Source: Lineus longissimus
Taxonomy: Eukaryota; Nemertea; Pilidiophora; Heteronemertea; Lineidae
Direction of reading: 5' to 3'
NCBI RefSeq assembly: GCF_910592395.1
Contig: NC_088311.1
Location: 5,646,501 to 5,706,500, forward strand
Length of the DNA stretch: 60,000 bases
The notes under the pieces were generated by a model. That model was given only the letters and a program-made list of their open reading frames with translations. It was not told where the DNA came from and made no database searches. Below, piece after piece: positions 25,401-35,196 of this stretch. Within the stretch, counting starts at the first letter, position 1; every line of letters begins with the position of its first letter. The translations under genes and the position numbers were made by a program.

Positions 25401-28400
25401 TGAAGTCTGTGGGATAGTTACTTTTGCGACACTGACAGTAAGTGGTTGAAGGATTGACGCATTCATTCAAACCGTTGGCCGTCCATTTAGCAGCATACGC
25501 AACAAGGGCATGGAATCAAATTGGTAAATTTGAGGGGCAATTTGCGTACAGGTGGGTGTCGAGGGATGGAAAATATGATTGGAGCCTTTTTTATTCGCTG
25601 TATCGTTGTCACTCTTAAAGTATGAACAAAACGATTAGAGCTCTAGTGTTGGCATGCGTACACAGGGGAGGGAGTTCTGAAAAATTGGAAGATTGTGCGA
25701 GAATTGAGTCTTTCAACAGACGAACCTGCATTTAAAAAAAGGGAATATTAACATCTTTATTCAAAATAGAAACACGACACCAAGACGACACCAAGGCGGT
25801 TGACTTCGTTCTAGCTTCTCAGCAAGTACATGGAAGCCTTTGTCCACGTTTATAAGAATGTCGCGATGAAGGAGCTATGAGTTGTATACCAGCAGATTCA
25901 TGACCCTCGTCACCTCGCCGGAGAGCGTCAATATCCTCACAAACAAGGTAGAAATTTCCGTTCGCATTGTGGTAGTCCTGACCTTGCTTCCGGGCTTGAA
26001 AGACGGAAGATGTCATTCGGGCGCAATAACCATTGCGCGGGCCTGATGAAGGTTCAGGAGGTGTGACCTCTTACTTGCTGACGGCACACTTTCAATTTTC
26101 CATCATCAGATTTGACACTGTGATTGGCGCAATTGCGTTGTTGTGTACATCGCCTCACGCCCTGGTATAAAAGTACATCTCGGAGGGTGCAGTGAGTTGG
26201 GGTCAATGTCCGAGTTTTGGTGGAAGTGCTCATCATCCGTGTCCTCTAGTCCTCCACCGGCTTTGAAAATTCCCATGCGACGTTTCTGCAGAAATGATTT
26301 GGATTACATGGCGGTCATTGATAGTTGGACATTCGAAAAAGACAACACCATGTGAAGACAACAATCAAAATCACTGTCTAACTTCGTAGTACTCGTTTAT
26401 TGAAGGCATTTATCGCTGGCGTTGTTTTAATGTGGGCTGCTGTTGCGCGAAAATGGACAATTGATCCGAGCACTGGGATTTGACTAATCTTCCCATCTCT
26501 ACATTAAAGACAACAACAATCTAAAACAATCTCGCTTCCGACCATTGCAATCCTGGAGTCAGACCCTGCCCTTTTTTCATGGATTCATCAGTTTCCTCTT
26601 TCGGTTGATTTAGCAAATATCGCATTAATCATGGTGCGCGTGGATGATGTATTTGACTTCTATTGATACAATTCATCACTTTCATCGCTTCTCCAGCCAA
26701 GTTCAAACATCACCAAATTGGGTTTTTCGGCGTTCATGATCTGATATGCTAATCTCTCCGCTTGTATGAATATTAGTAGGCCTACTATGGAAGGAAAAGA
26801 ACTTGTGTGCCGCGACTTTGACACATTTTAATTGTCACATTCCTTTCAGGAACAAATTTCAATAAAAAGTTGCTGAAAAATATTGTATTCTTTTGAGTTG
26901 CAGGTGCCTTATGTCAAGAATTGCGGAATTAAGTATTAGGGAAGTAGTGCTGAGACTACATGTACGTAATTGTTTCATGGTAATGTCGTGCCATCGAAAT
27001 GGTATTTGGTGACCAAACATACATTTCGGCGTCATTTTCAATGGAAATTTATAGATTCCCTCTTTATCTCTTTGCAGCAAATCTCCGTCTCCGTCTCCGT
27101 ACTTACCCTGAGCTGCATCTCCATTGAACGATGGTACGCCATTTGTTACCCGCTCAGTTTCAAGAGCACTCCAACGAGAGCGCGCACAGCTATCATCCTT
27201 ATATGGATGATTTCTCTTTCCATTATGGTACCGGAGGTCGTCATAATGGAACATACAACAAGATATGCCTTCATGACATTATTAACGAAGTGTAAGCCGA
27301 CTGGTTGGTCGAATCAGAGTGAACTTATATTTTGGGTACTTCTCATGGTGTGTCTTTACGCTGGGCCGCTTGTTCTTATGGCCGTGTGTTACTCGATGAT
27401 CGCCCGCTGTCTCTGGAGCAATGCAATTCCAGGCGTAACAAGTGGAGGTAAGGAACGTGACGGATTGTTTTTATTCTCATTTAATTACCTGCATCATGGT
27501 TTCTCTTCAGAGAGCCTGAACCACACGTTTTCTTCTAAGTCGATGTTCAGGGAGAAACTTTCAAAATGAAGTTAATTAAGCATCGCGTTCAAAAACACTG
27601 GGATATCGATTTGTGTTAAGAAATAAACCCACACAATAATCTTAAGATAGTTTATTTAAAATGTTATAAACATGTCCAGCAAATGCCTCTACATCCCTAA
27701 CTTCACCGAATGGCGTCTTGCATGATGTTTTTCATCTGAAAAGATTAAAATATACTACTTTTCTATCACTATAGCTGTACCCGTTATACCAGAAGTAGGA
27801 TGTCCGAAGCTTCTTTTTGCAATTACCCATTTCACTTTCTATCTTTAAAATGTTTACTCCCTCTCTTTCAAGGTTCTTGTCAACAGAACCACGACAGCAG
27901 GCCGAGCACAGTGGCGTCTACTGCTGCCGAGAACCAACTCCTATCAAGGCGGAAGGCTGCAAAGATGCTGATAGCTGTTGTTGTCATGTTTGCAGTGTGT
28001 TACTTCCCAGTATTTCTCCTAACTATACTAAGGTAATGTTTATTATCCAGCTTGATAAAAACCAAGAGAATATTATCAAATAATGGATTTATATAGGACT
28101 AATTTGCTGGCTGAGTTCGCCTTGGCCTATCTGAATTATATCTTCTATAATTGATCGAAAGTTGAGATGTGATCTCATTTTCAGGAATCAAATTCATTTG
28201 ATTCTTGATTCATTTTACTATTTGGCAAATCATTTCTTTGAACTTTTTTCAGTCAAGCAAGGGCATTTGGTTCAAGGCCTCACTCAAGTCTCAAGGCGAT
28301 ATTTCTCATCTCCCACTGGTTGTGTTATTTCAACAGTGCGATTAATCCGGTCATTTACAACTTCATGAGCGGTAAGCATTATACAAGGACTGGCACAATC

Positions 28401-29079
28401 TAGTAGGCCCGGGGTCTTGTTCAGTATACGCTATGACATTTTTGGTTGTGTCATTTGGTAGACACATCACATGTATTTGCCCTTGCTGGTGAAGGCCTAA
28501 CGACCCCCACGAAGGCTGTTACGCGGGTCGATGTTATGAATATATGCCCTGACACTATGATAAGACAGTAGAACAAAGGGCATAATAGACCCAAGTGCGA
28601 GCGGACTTTGTTTAAAGACAATAGGCTGTGTATTGTGCTAGGTCTGAATTCTTTGAACTGTAAGGTAGGGGCGCAGGCCTTTGTATCATTTCTAAAATGC
28701 ACACAATCAAGTGAATTTTAGACAGGACCAAAGCATGACCACCTTGACGTGCCAACTTCTTTCGTGCGTTGAGGAATCTAGTCAACCAGACATCAAAAGT
28801 GCAACATTCTTGGGCTATGTAGAGAGTGTTTTGGATAACATGCTCTTGAACATTTTGTGACGGATAACGTGCTCTTGAACATTTTGTGACATGTTCTTTT
28901 CAGCTAAGTTCCGTAAGGAGTTTGGGATGGCGTGTTCCTGTTGTGCGAGGCTGTGCTCAAAAGCCGATCCAAGGAGGAGACGCGGTGATAGTATGTACAC
29001 GTACAAATACACTAACAGCATCAGTCAGACAGAACAAATCAGTTTGAGTACCACTGCGGTGACAAAAACGCACAATTGA
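12962..29079 (+). CDS. Orexin/allatotropin-type neuropeptide GPCR, five coding exons
   Basis: Joining 12962-13405, 27078-27447, 27873-28032, 28253-28371 and 28904-29079 gives 422 residues and a clean stop. All introns are GT-AG and their phases (0, 1, 2, 1) match. The extracellular N-terminus has three N-glycosylation sites (N15, N32, N35). TM1 is at about 66-91, and TM2 at about 102-126 has the NLAVAD motif. C141 probably pairs with C220 in loop 2. ERW at 165-167, followed by YAIC, replaces the common DRY and is the signature shared by orexin and allatotropin receptors. TM6 holds FAVCYFP and TM7 holds NPVIY at 356-360. Ser/Thr residues in the tail could be phosphorylated. The family couples mainly to Gq and calcium at the plasma membrane of neurons or their targets. 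Sequence alone does not decide between the protostome (allatotropin) and deuterostome (orexin) names. The ATG at 12962 has G at -3 and an in-frame stop upstream. Confidence 0.95.
14596..14875 (+). repeat. Dispersed repeat, copy 1 (pairs with 17980-18229)
   Basis: It starts with CCAGAGTCGACGAC and ends with TTACATATCTATG. In between, the blocks AAACTGTCTT, CTGCATTTAT and AATTTGCATG occur in the same order and orientation as in a segment 3.4 kb downstream. Identity is roughly 65-70% by eye. There is no coding content. Confidence 0.7.
17361..17382. repeat. (TACATG)n microsatellite
   Basis: A perfect palindromic hexamer tract inside GPCR intron 1, of the same type as 9301-9321. Confidence 0.9.
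17422..17541. repeat. 25-bp minisatellite, five units
   Basis: Units beginning TTCCTGTAAyAC (or TTCTTGTAATAC) start at 17422, 17447, 17472, 17489 and 17514. The period is 25 bases except for one 17-base unit with an internal 8-base deletion. Confidence 0.85.
17980..18229 (+). repeat. Dispersed repeat, copy 2 (pairs with 14596-14875)
   Basis: It starts with the same CCAGAGTCGACGAC and ends with TTACATATCTCTG, sharing ordered blocks with copy 1. Both copies lie in GPCR intron 1 in the same orientation. Conservation of both ends with drift in the middle suggests an old non-autonomous element rather than a simple duplication. Confidence 0.7.
18454..18491. repeat. 18-bp direct duplication, 20-bp period
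   Basis: ATATTTTCAGTGGGCCAG occurs twice, at 18454-18471 and 18474-18491. Confidence 0.9.
20640..20790 (+). repeat. AGGGTTTTTC-rich repeat, copy 1
   Basis: Several AGGTTTTTCGG-like blocks and their complements (AAAACC), ending with CTTTATTTCTAATAATGT. A second, longer segment at 42838-43105 has the same architecture and ends with CTTTATTTCTAAGAATGT. It is probably a dispersed repeat family; the alignment is loose. Confidence 0.45.
23436..23447. repeat. Poly-G run (12)
   Basis: A homopolymer of twelve G, whose length is prone to sequencing error. Confidence 0.9.
26123..26208 (+). promoter_or_regulatory. Promoter-like cluster inside GPCR intron 1
   Basis: An ATTGG (inverted CCAAT box) at 26123-26127, a palindromic GCGCAATTGCG starting at 26128, and a consensus TATAAAA at 26166-26172 are arranged as in a TATA promoter on the plus strand. 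A start site near 26195-26200 would be followed by an ATG at 26206 that opens a 49-codon frame ending at 26355. That peptide is not recognised. The cluster lies about 900 bases upstream of GPCR exon 2 and could serve an alternative or independent transcript. The motifs are seen; promoter activity is inferred. Confidence 0.35.
27078..27447 (+). CDS. GPCR exon 2: TM3 to TM5
   Basis: It begins after a pyrimidine-rich acceptor (TCTTTGCAG) and ends at GGAG|GTAAGG in phase 1. It encodes residues 149-271 plus one base, including ERW, TM4, the loop-2 cysteine and TM5. The first codons continue TM3 in register with vertebrate orexin receptors. Confidence 0.95.
27448..27872 (+). other. GPCR intron 2 (425 bp)
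   Basis: A GT-AG intron in phase 1. The reading frame of exon 2 continues for about 40 codons into it before a stop, but that extension matches nothing in the family. Confidence 0.85.
27873..28032 (+). CDS. GPCR exon 3: intracellular loop 3 and TM6
   Basis: The acceptor CTCTTTCAAG precedes GT, which completes a glycine codon with the last base of exon 2. It encodes a Ser/Gln-rich third loop, a basic RRKAAKM segment and TM6 with CYFP. It ends at AG|GTAATG in phase 2. Confidence 0.93.
28253..28371 (+). CDS. GPCR exon 4: TM7 with NPVIY
   Basis: The acceptor TTTTTTCAG is followed by T, completing a serine codon; the exon reads through HWLCYFNSAINPVIYNFMS and ends at G|GTAAGC in phase 1. It is found only by following the splice phase, because the unspliced frame around it is short. 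Confidence 0.93.
28510..28661 (-). repeat. Dispersed repeat, minus-strand copy (pairs with 48625-48780)
   Basis: Its reverse complement aligns with 48625-48780 at about 75-80% identity, sharing CCTAGCACAAT, CTATTGTCTT, AAACAAAG and TGTTCTACTGTCTTATCA in order. It lies in GPCR intron 4. The two copies are also similar when translated in one frame, but neither encodes a recognisable protein. Confidence 0.85.
28833..28890. repeat. 29-bp tandem duplication next to a splice acceptor
   Basis: Two 29-base units (28833-28861 and 28862-28890), each with GCTCTTGAACATTTTGTGAC, differ at one base. They end 13 bases before the first base of GPCR exon 5, so they occupy the probable branch-point region of intron 4. 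Confidence 0.95.
28904..29079 (+). CDS. GPCR exon 5: C-terminal tail
   Basis: The acceptor TTCTTTTCAG precedes CT, completing an alanine codon. It encodes residues 366-422: helix-8-like KFRKEF, a Cys cluster (CSCC, possible palmitoylation), an RRRR stretch and a Ser/Thr-rich tail, then TGA at 29077-29079. Confidence 0.93.
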
Positions 29080-31251
29080 TCAGAGTGAGGCCAGTGACGT
29101 CATCGATTAATGGCCATGTGACCAATTGCCAAAATGGACACTCAAACGCGCGAACGTGTTTGATAGATTTAGTGATTGTTCATTGTGTAGAACGAACATA
29201 GCTCTGTCTGTATTTTGCTGTAGTTTCTATACTGTATAGGTTTTATAGGGGACTTTAACGGGATGTACATACTACCTAGTATTAATACCACGATAAAAGA
29301 TACGTGTTTGTCAAAGAAACAAATTCCGATATTTTTATGCTACACTGATGCTGAGCGAGATCTAAAAGCGCACATTTATATTTGCTGCTTCAATGTTCCT
29401 GCGAGTGCAAAACTGAAATTTGCCCGACTTTAAATAATATAGCCTCTGTAATACATATCGATTGAAGTGCATTCAATCGAATCACTGGATACTGTACAAC
29501 CTGCCTGCCTGCAAAATAGTATTGTCGACGTTAATAGTAACAAAGAATAGATCATGACAGCCCCGGGAGGCAGCCACTTCTGTGCAACGAACTGTGATAT
29601 CGAGCACGAGCACTAAAAGTGAAACGAATTCGTTTTGGCTTGATCGACTACTCAGCTTCACATGTAAATGAACTGCTCTGTACTACTGCTCCGGCTACAG
29701 AAAAAAGTGGTCTCCAGTTTGTTGGAAACACCACTCTCTATCGATCCTAACAAATTGTTGTCCATATTTCAGCTTCTAACTGATTTGTCCCGTCTGACCA
29801 AGCTGATGCTTAATACGTTCTGCGTGTAAAACTCCTCCTTAATTCCTTTAAATTTAGATATCATTTCCGCCCACAAGCATGTTTTCATGTAGCCATCCAT
29901 GCAGACAACCTTCTTTGTGGTATGTGGCTCCTCTGTGCACCATACAGAGCCAGCTTCAGTTTTGCATTTAACGGGAACGCTTGAAGCTGCATCTTTCCTG
30001 TCGCTTGCGCATGTGCCACCTACATCCAAATGATCGAACCACAATGTTATCTTGGCAATTATGTGGTGCTGTTTGTGGAAGAAGCCTCATCCTGATCAAC
30101 AGATCGATGCTCTGTGTCTGGTATGTTTAGAAATGGTGCTAGTGATCTAATGCATTGTGACCGAACTACTAAACAGGATGTATACGAAATCGGTAACGGT
30201 CCACATCATGCATATTAGCTTTCATAAAATTAGCAAGTCAATTTGATCAAAATCGAACTCGGAGCGTAAGGTGGCAAATTGAGTTGTTAAAGGCCTTGGG
30301 GTCTATGGGGAGGAACCATATGAAGGCAGTACTGTGAGGAACTTTATTAAAGGTAGGCGGCATTAGTTAGTAGTCCGAAACACGATATCTAGCCCAGTCA
30401 AAATTTCACTCAAAAGTATCTGTTCTGTATTGGATCAATAAATAGTACTGCCATCAAGTTTGGATTAAAGATCGAAGATCCAATCTACATTTGTCTACTT
30501 GCTGCCATCTTTTTGCAAGAAAGTTCCTCATTTCATGTAAATTTTTCCTCTCATCGGCCGTGGTAAGCCAGGGCTTTACAGGTCTCTACAACAGTCTTGG
30601 CACGGTACATCTAGACTTCAGCATGATTTTTGCTACATCCTGTATTTTACGTCTGAATGTTTTGTAGATTTGGTATTAACATCTATCTATGCCAGCAATA
30701 TTGTGGAGAATGTTGTTAGTAGCAGATGAGATTATACACGTTCTTGTTATTAATAAAGAAATATGGACTGTTACTGTATATTATTATAAAGTTTATATCA
30801 TAAGACATATTATTGCGAGCTTCTTGCCAAGCACAAAGTCCAGGCATATTATCAAAATTTAGAAAAGGTTTATAGCAATTTTCTATCAATTCGATAAGTA
30901 ATTTCCAACACATTCATCATTAGCGTTGACTATTCACGGTTCATGCGCTATTGTTAATTTACTCTCTGTCTCAACAGGGTGACTCTGAAAGAACTTCTGA
31001 TTTCATTGGACAAAATCGCCGACTTGGTATTCGATTGTGTATAATCATAGTACCAGATATTACTTCCAGTTACAGGAGCTTTTAAGGAGAGTTCACAATC
31101 CTAGTTCTACATACTTGCGGTCATGTTTGAATCGAATCGTAATTTCTTTGTTTTCTACCTGGGATACCCATTTTCCTAATTATCATGTTTGGTGTATATT
31201 GTTGAAAACTTACTTCGTTCGATAGCTGGTCATAAACATGTCCGTGTAAAC

Positions 31252-31399
31252 AGGCCCGGGTTGTTCAAAAAACAAACTTGGCGTTGAGTTTTAATTTTGG
31301 GGATGTTGAGTTTACCATTCTCTAACCAAAGGAGACAACGCCACGTTAACGTTAACGCCAAGTTAGTGAAGGCTAACCTGTTTTGAACAATCAGGCCCA
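31252..31399. repeat. Palindromic MITE-like element
   Basis: The left end, with GGTTGTTCAAAA and then ACTTGGCGTT, is mirrored at the right end by AACGCCAAGT, then TTTTGAACAA and CAGGCCC, in inverted orientation. A perfect CGTTAACGTTAACG palindrome lies inside at 31344-31357. Elements of this kind (GTTCAAAA ends with GTTAAC blocks) are common in invertebrate genomes; that comparison is from memory. Confidence 0.75.
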
Positions 31400-32561
31400 T
31401 ATATCAAAAACATTTTGTATTCCGCTTCTGTTTGTATTCGTTATCATGTTCGTGGCGAATAACATAATGTTCGAATGATACTAGATGTGTGATACGTCAG
31501 CTGGAGAAACATAACTTTATCGACACGCCTCCTTCTCCATACGTTGTCTCCTCTTCTTGCTCTTCTGATAGATGAATTGAACATTGCAAAGAGTAGGGAT
31601 TTTCCCGTATGATTCCTGTCATCATGCCTGTCATTTCAGACGTCCCCATAGTATAAAGCTTTACTTTGGTATAAGGAGCTAGAAGAACTTATAGATTCGT
31701 ACGTTTTTCGAACATACACTGTTATCAGTTGTAGGCCAGTTGTAGGCCTATCATAAAATTCTGTAATCATAAAACAAGTGTACGTGTATTGTTTAAATTG
31801 TACGTCATCGTGTTATAATCAGAGATAATAAAAGTTTGTCGTTTCTTAATATTCCGCTTCCTTCTCATGACATGTGCCGTTCAATTAAATTGCCCGATGC
31901 TTGTCAGGAAATCTAGCAGTTTACAAATAACTGCTCAATAGGCACGGGATCCTTCCCGATCATTACTAATAACAGGGCAGTTTGAGTTGGCATGGCATTT
32001 TATTTCAGCATTATGCATATTTAATAATGACTCTGTGATTGGCGTCCTTAGCCGCGATTGTGTGAACAACAAAAGAATGTATGCTGTCGAATCATTCAGA
32101 CGTACGTCCTTTCAAAATTGTGAATCTCCCTCAGAGTTGCCAATGACTTCCAGGGACCGGCAAAGATGGTTCTTTATAAGAAATGCCTCTAGTGATTCTG
32201 CAGAGGACGTCAGATTATAAGACATATACTCGAATGCAGAAGACAACACACATCAGGACGACCAGACGTAATTTGCGACCAGGAGTGGGAAAATGACTTG
32301 CTAACGTACATGTACATGTGTTTCATTTCAACTGTGTACATATTGTAAGATGGATATACAAATTAATGTAAAGCTATACATTGTACCAAAAGATGCTAAA
32401 TTTTAGGTTGGACGTTTGGTGCTACAATGATCTTTGTCCTTCCTGTCGTCTCGCCTATTCCAAATATTCATCTGACGCAATGTCAGCCTTACCACGCCCC
32501 ATACACCGGATAGAAGCTACCGTGTACCCACACAGTGTACAGGTGAATATGGACAACAAGA

Positions 32562-32620
32562 GGGTAGTTGATAAAGTATGGAATTAGTGAAACCTTGGAA
32601 AGACTGATAAACCTTGGAAT
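32562..32620. repeat. Left arm of a 59-bp inverted repeat
   Basis: It matches the reverse complement of 33513-33573 at roughly 52 of 59 positions. Each arm contains AACCTTGGAAT-type units spaced about 16-20 bases apart, so it is also a short minisatellite. Confidence 0.85.
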
Positions 32621-33214
32621 ATTCAATGTAAACCATGGAATCACTGTGCAAATAGCGCGGGAAATCGGGTGCGTTCCTTCCACGATTTATACCCTCCGAA
32701 CTGACAGTCTCGTCCCAGCTGACTTTATTGATAGCAATTTGCCAGTTAGTTCAGAAGCCAACATTTTTAATGTGGAGGATGACGTCATCAATTGGCAATG
32801 CGCTGTGGTCGTTAAAATATTTTATTTCTCTTCAATGGAAGCAAAAATTAGTTTTTATGATTGTTTTGTATTCCATAGACGATAAAGTATTATGCTCGGT
32901 ACTAGATGCACGAGATCATAGGACAAACACACACGTGAATAAAAAAAACCGCTTAGAACTGGTGACGTCACAAAGATCTCTGCATCCCTCGATGCGTACT
33001 GGAAGATGTAAGAAATCGCTCACGGCGAAGGAAATTTTCATCCGCAAACTTCGGTAATAAACATACATGACTAGGCTTCTTTTATTCATCGTTTGTTATA
33101 AAATATCAGTCAATCATAGACAATTAGGCCTAGACATAGTCGTCAACCTTATCCATGCATAATGCATGACAGGCCCCCAATTTTCTCTGTATCACCCTGT
33201 ATGAACAGACCGAT

Positions 33215-33320
33215 CCGTAGTTCAAATAGGCCCCGCGTGGTGGTGGCGTATTTATAAGCGGAGCGCTATTGGTCCATATTATGGGTGTGTGGTGGGCGTG
33301 TCTTCCCATATTTGGGAGAT
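33215..33320 (-). promoter_or_regulatory. Promoter-like cluster (CArG, CACCC, CCAAT, TATA) on the minus strand
   Basis: Read on the minus strand, in order: a perfect CArG/SRF box CCATATTTGG (33306-33315), a CACGCCCACC/CACACCC block (33283-33302), CCAAT (33268-33272) and TATAAATA (33249-33256). A start would fall near 33220. The order and spacing resemble a compact animal promoter of the SRF-regulated kind. I could not assemble a minus-strand coding gene downstream, so the transcript could be noncoding, spliced over a distance, or absent. Confidence 0.35.
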
Positions 33321-33512
33321 CAGTACTGTACACTGGAGGCGAGGTACAACTGGGTTGTTCTAAAATATAGACTATTGAATCGGATATGCGACAGATTTCT
33401 AAATTACCATAAAATTCCGATCTGATCATGTAAGAATAAGCTCCAAATGTTGATTCGTAACCACGTTAGGTTCGAATGGCATTATTTCATGTTTTTATGC
33501 ATTTTTAGGACT

Positions 33513-33573
33513 GATTCCAAGGTTTATCACTGGTTCCAAGGTTTCACTGATTCCAAGCTTTATCAACTACCCA
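33513..33573. repeat. Right arm of a 59-bp inverted repeat
   Basis: The reverse-complement partner of 32562-32620, with about 890 bases between the arms. The region between has no recognisable transposase. Confidence 0.85.
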
Positions 33574-34429
33574 ACAAGAGTGCATGGATGGAGTGTGTAG
33601 CACTTTGTAGCATTGATGTGTTTCATACAAACCCTAAGAGGTTCCTGGGGTATAATTTATTGTCCTTTTCATTCACATTCTTAGTCAGATAAAGGGTGTC
33701 AAAATCAAAGGTGAATGTAACATGTTCAAGGGGTTAGTATGAAACCACAGAACCTATCGTATGCATCGTTTGTTAGAATTGCAAGATACATGTATGTTCA
33801 TAAGGAGATCACACTTAGATATGAGCGCACCCTGTACCTAGTTTGCACTACCTTTCTTCTCTCATAAGCGTTGCAGGACCTCAGTATTTACCATTGTACA
33901 GTTAGCCGTGTGTGTGTGAACTCATTAGGCACGGGCATAGATTTGAGTGTTTTCGTATACACTGTTATAGCGGTACCATTAATTACGGTACATCTCAATC
34001 AGTTTGTAGGTAAAGTTCCAAAGATTGTCAAAACGAAAATCTAATGTCATAAGTATGATTAAGTCACAGTTTTGAACGTATTTGTGTAATGAAGAGTTAT
34101 TGAAAGAAGATGTACCGTATCCATGCCTTTTGAGCCATATCATGTTAGTTGTCTTGCTTGAAGTTCTACAGGGCCATCACTCATTCTAATAAACCACATA
34201 CGGAAGGGGAGATATAGATTAGTAAATGATTGTACGAGAAGATCGGTCAGGAAATACACAACAGAACTCGTCCAGCAGATTACTTGTTCGTCTTGCATGA
34301 AATCGAATGCGTAGTAACGTGTCGTGCTGATTTCTTATTTTGCTTTGTTTACAAACGTCTTCTTGAATCTGTTTCGTTGTATACATGTGTCTGTGTTGTA
34401 ATGTTAATTGTTGTACATTTTCTCGTCAG

Positions 34430-34489
34430 GTCCGAAGCGGCCGAGGCCGCGTATGTTCAGCATATTCAATTGGCAACGAGAGTAAAAGG
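34430..34489 (+). CDS. Candidate internal exon of an unrecognised gene
   Basis: A GC-rich 60-base segment in AT-rich surroundings, bounded by a good acceptor (ATTTTCTCGTCAG) and a strong donor (AAAAGG|GTAAGA). In the frame that joins the next segment it encodes an Ala/Glu-rich piece, SEAAEAAYVQHIQLATRVK, entered in phase 2 and left in phase 2. No upstream exon was identified and the start codon is missing. No family was recognised. Confidence 0.4.
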
Positions 34490-34946
34490 GTAAGAGTAAT
34501 CGGAGGGGATCGGGCACCTAGCTGCATGAGGTGGTAGTACAAAGCGTTGCGGAATGTGCTAAAGTCATAATGAGAATGAGAATGATACTGAAGATCAGCT
34601 GTGCTTGCAAGAGTGGTAGATGAATAAGCTGACTCACCTCGATCCGTTTATGGCGGAAAGATGTTTACATCGTACATGGTCACGGCCGGGGACTGCTTAC
34701 AGTATTTATTCCTTTGATCAGTTTTGGAAACAATTCTTGTTAGACTATCGACCTCGCCAGTAATTTGAAGATGTACCTGTTCATCATTTAAAACAATTAA
34801 TCATGATTATGATGGTCTTTGATTAAAACGTGCATAAGGTGAAGTGTGTCTAGCACGTTATACTTTCCCATGAAATTTACAAACAACACTACCCCCTGTG
34901 TACAGTATAGTATGCGCTTTAAAACATGTAGTCTCTTTATTTGCAG

Positions 34947-35196
34947 ATGGGTCACGCTGGAAGATATGCAAGATGCTGCAACTGCGCAGGCGCGGCGCCA
35001 TGAGGAAACCTGTGATAAAACCATGGCCGCGATCCAAGATGGAGGACGTTCGATGGACTTCCACTCGGTGCCGTTCCTCAGGAAGCAAGCAGCATTATTC
35101 AATCCATGCAACTGCCGATACAAAAATGACGGTAGACCGGAATACCCGTCCCCTGATTCACTTTCAACCTATCCAAGCAGATTCAGAGCAGGTTAA
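34947..35196 (+). CDS. Candidate terminal exon of an unrecognised gene
   Basis: It follows the acceptor TCTTTATTTGCAG. The first base completes a glycine codon left by the segment ending at 34489, and the frame runs 82 more codons to TAA at 35194-35196. The product starts WVTLEDMQDAATAQARRHEE (helical, charged) and ends with a region containing CNCRYKND and Pro/Ser-rich residues. The intron is 457 bases. Frame continuity over two good splice sites is the main support; the function is unknown. A donor within the exon (near 35130) or a promoter/first exon on either strand are alternatives. Confidence 0.4.

Larger units (their letters stand above)
13406..27077 (+). other. GPCR intron 1 (13.7 kb)
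   Basis: A GT-AG intron in phase 0 that interrupts TM3. Open frames inside it (the longest, of 161 codons, is near 18.2-18.7 kb) match no family and lack good initiation or splice context, so I call no nested gene. It holds two copies of a dispersed repeat, a 25-bp minisatellite, simple repeats and a promoter-like cluster near 26.1-26.2 kb, all listed separately. Confidence 0.85.
29080..34429. other. Intergenic region downstream of the GPCR
   Basis: No complete gene is supported. A minus-strand open frame of about 90 codons near 29.8-30.0 kb lacks an ATG and a clear acceptor. A short plus-strand segment starting at 30978 follows a good acceptor (TCTGTCTCAACAG) and reads VTLKELLISLDKIADLV, but its donor is weak. 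Palindromic elements and a promoter-like cluster in the stretch are listed separately. Confidence 0.5.

Noticed and set aside
26859-27254. 131-codon minus-strand frame over GPCR exon 2
   Set aside because: It is a shadow of the GPCR coding strand.
29769-30044. Cys-containing minus-strand open frame, possible secreted-domain exon
   Set aside because: There is no ATG and the upstream acceptor on that strand is weak. The cysteine spacing matches no family I can name.
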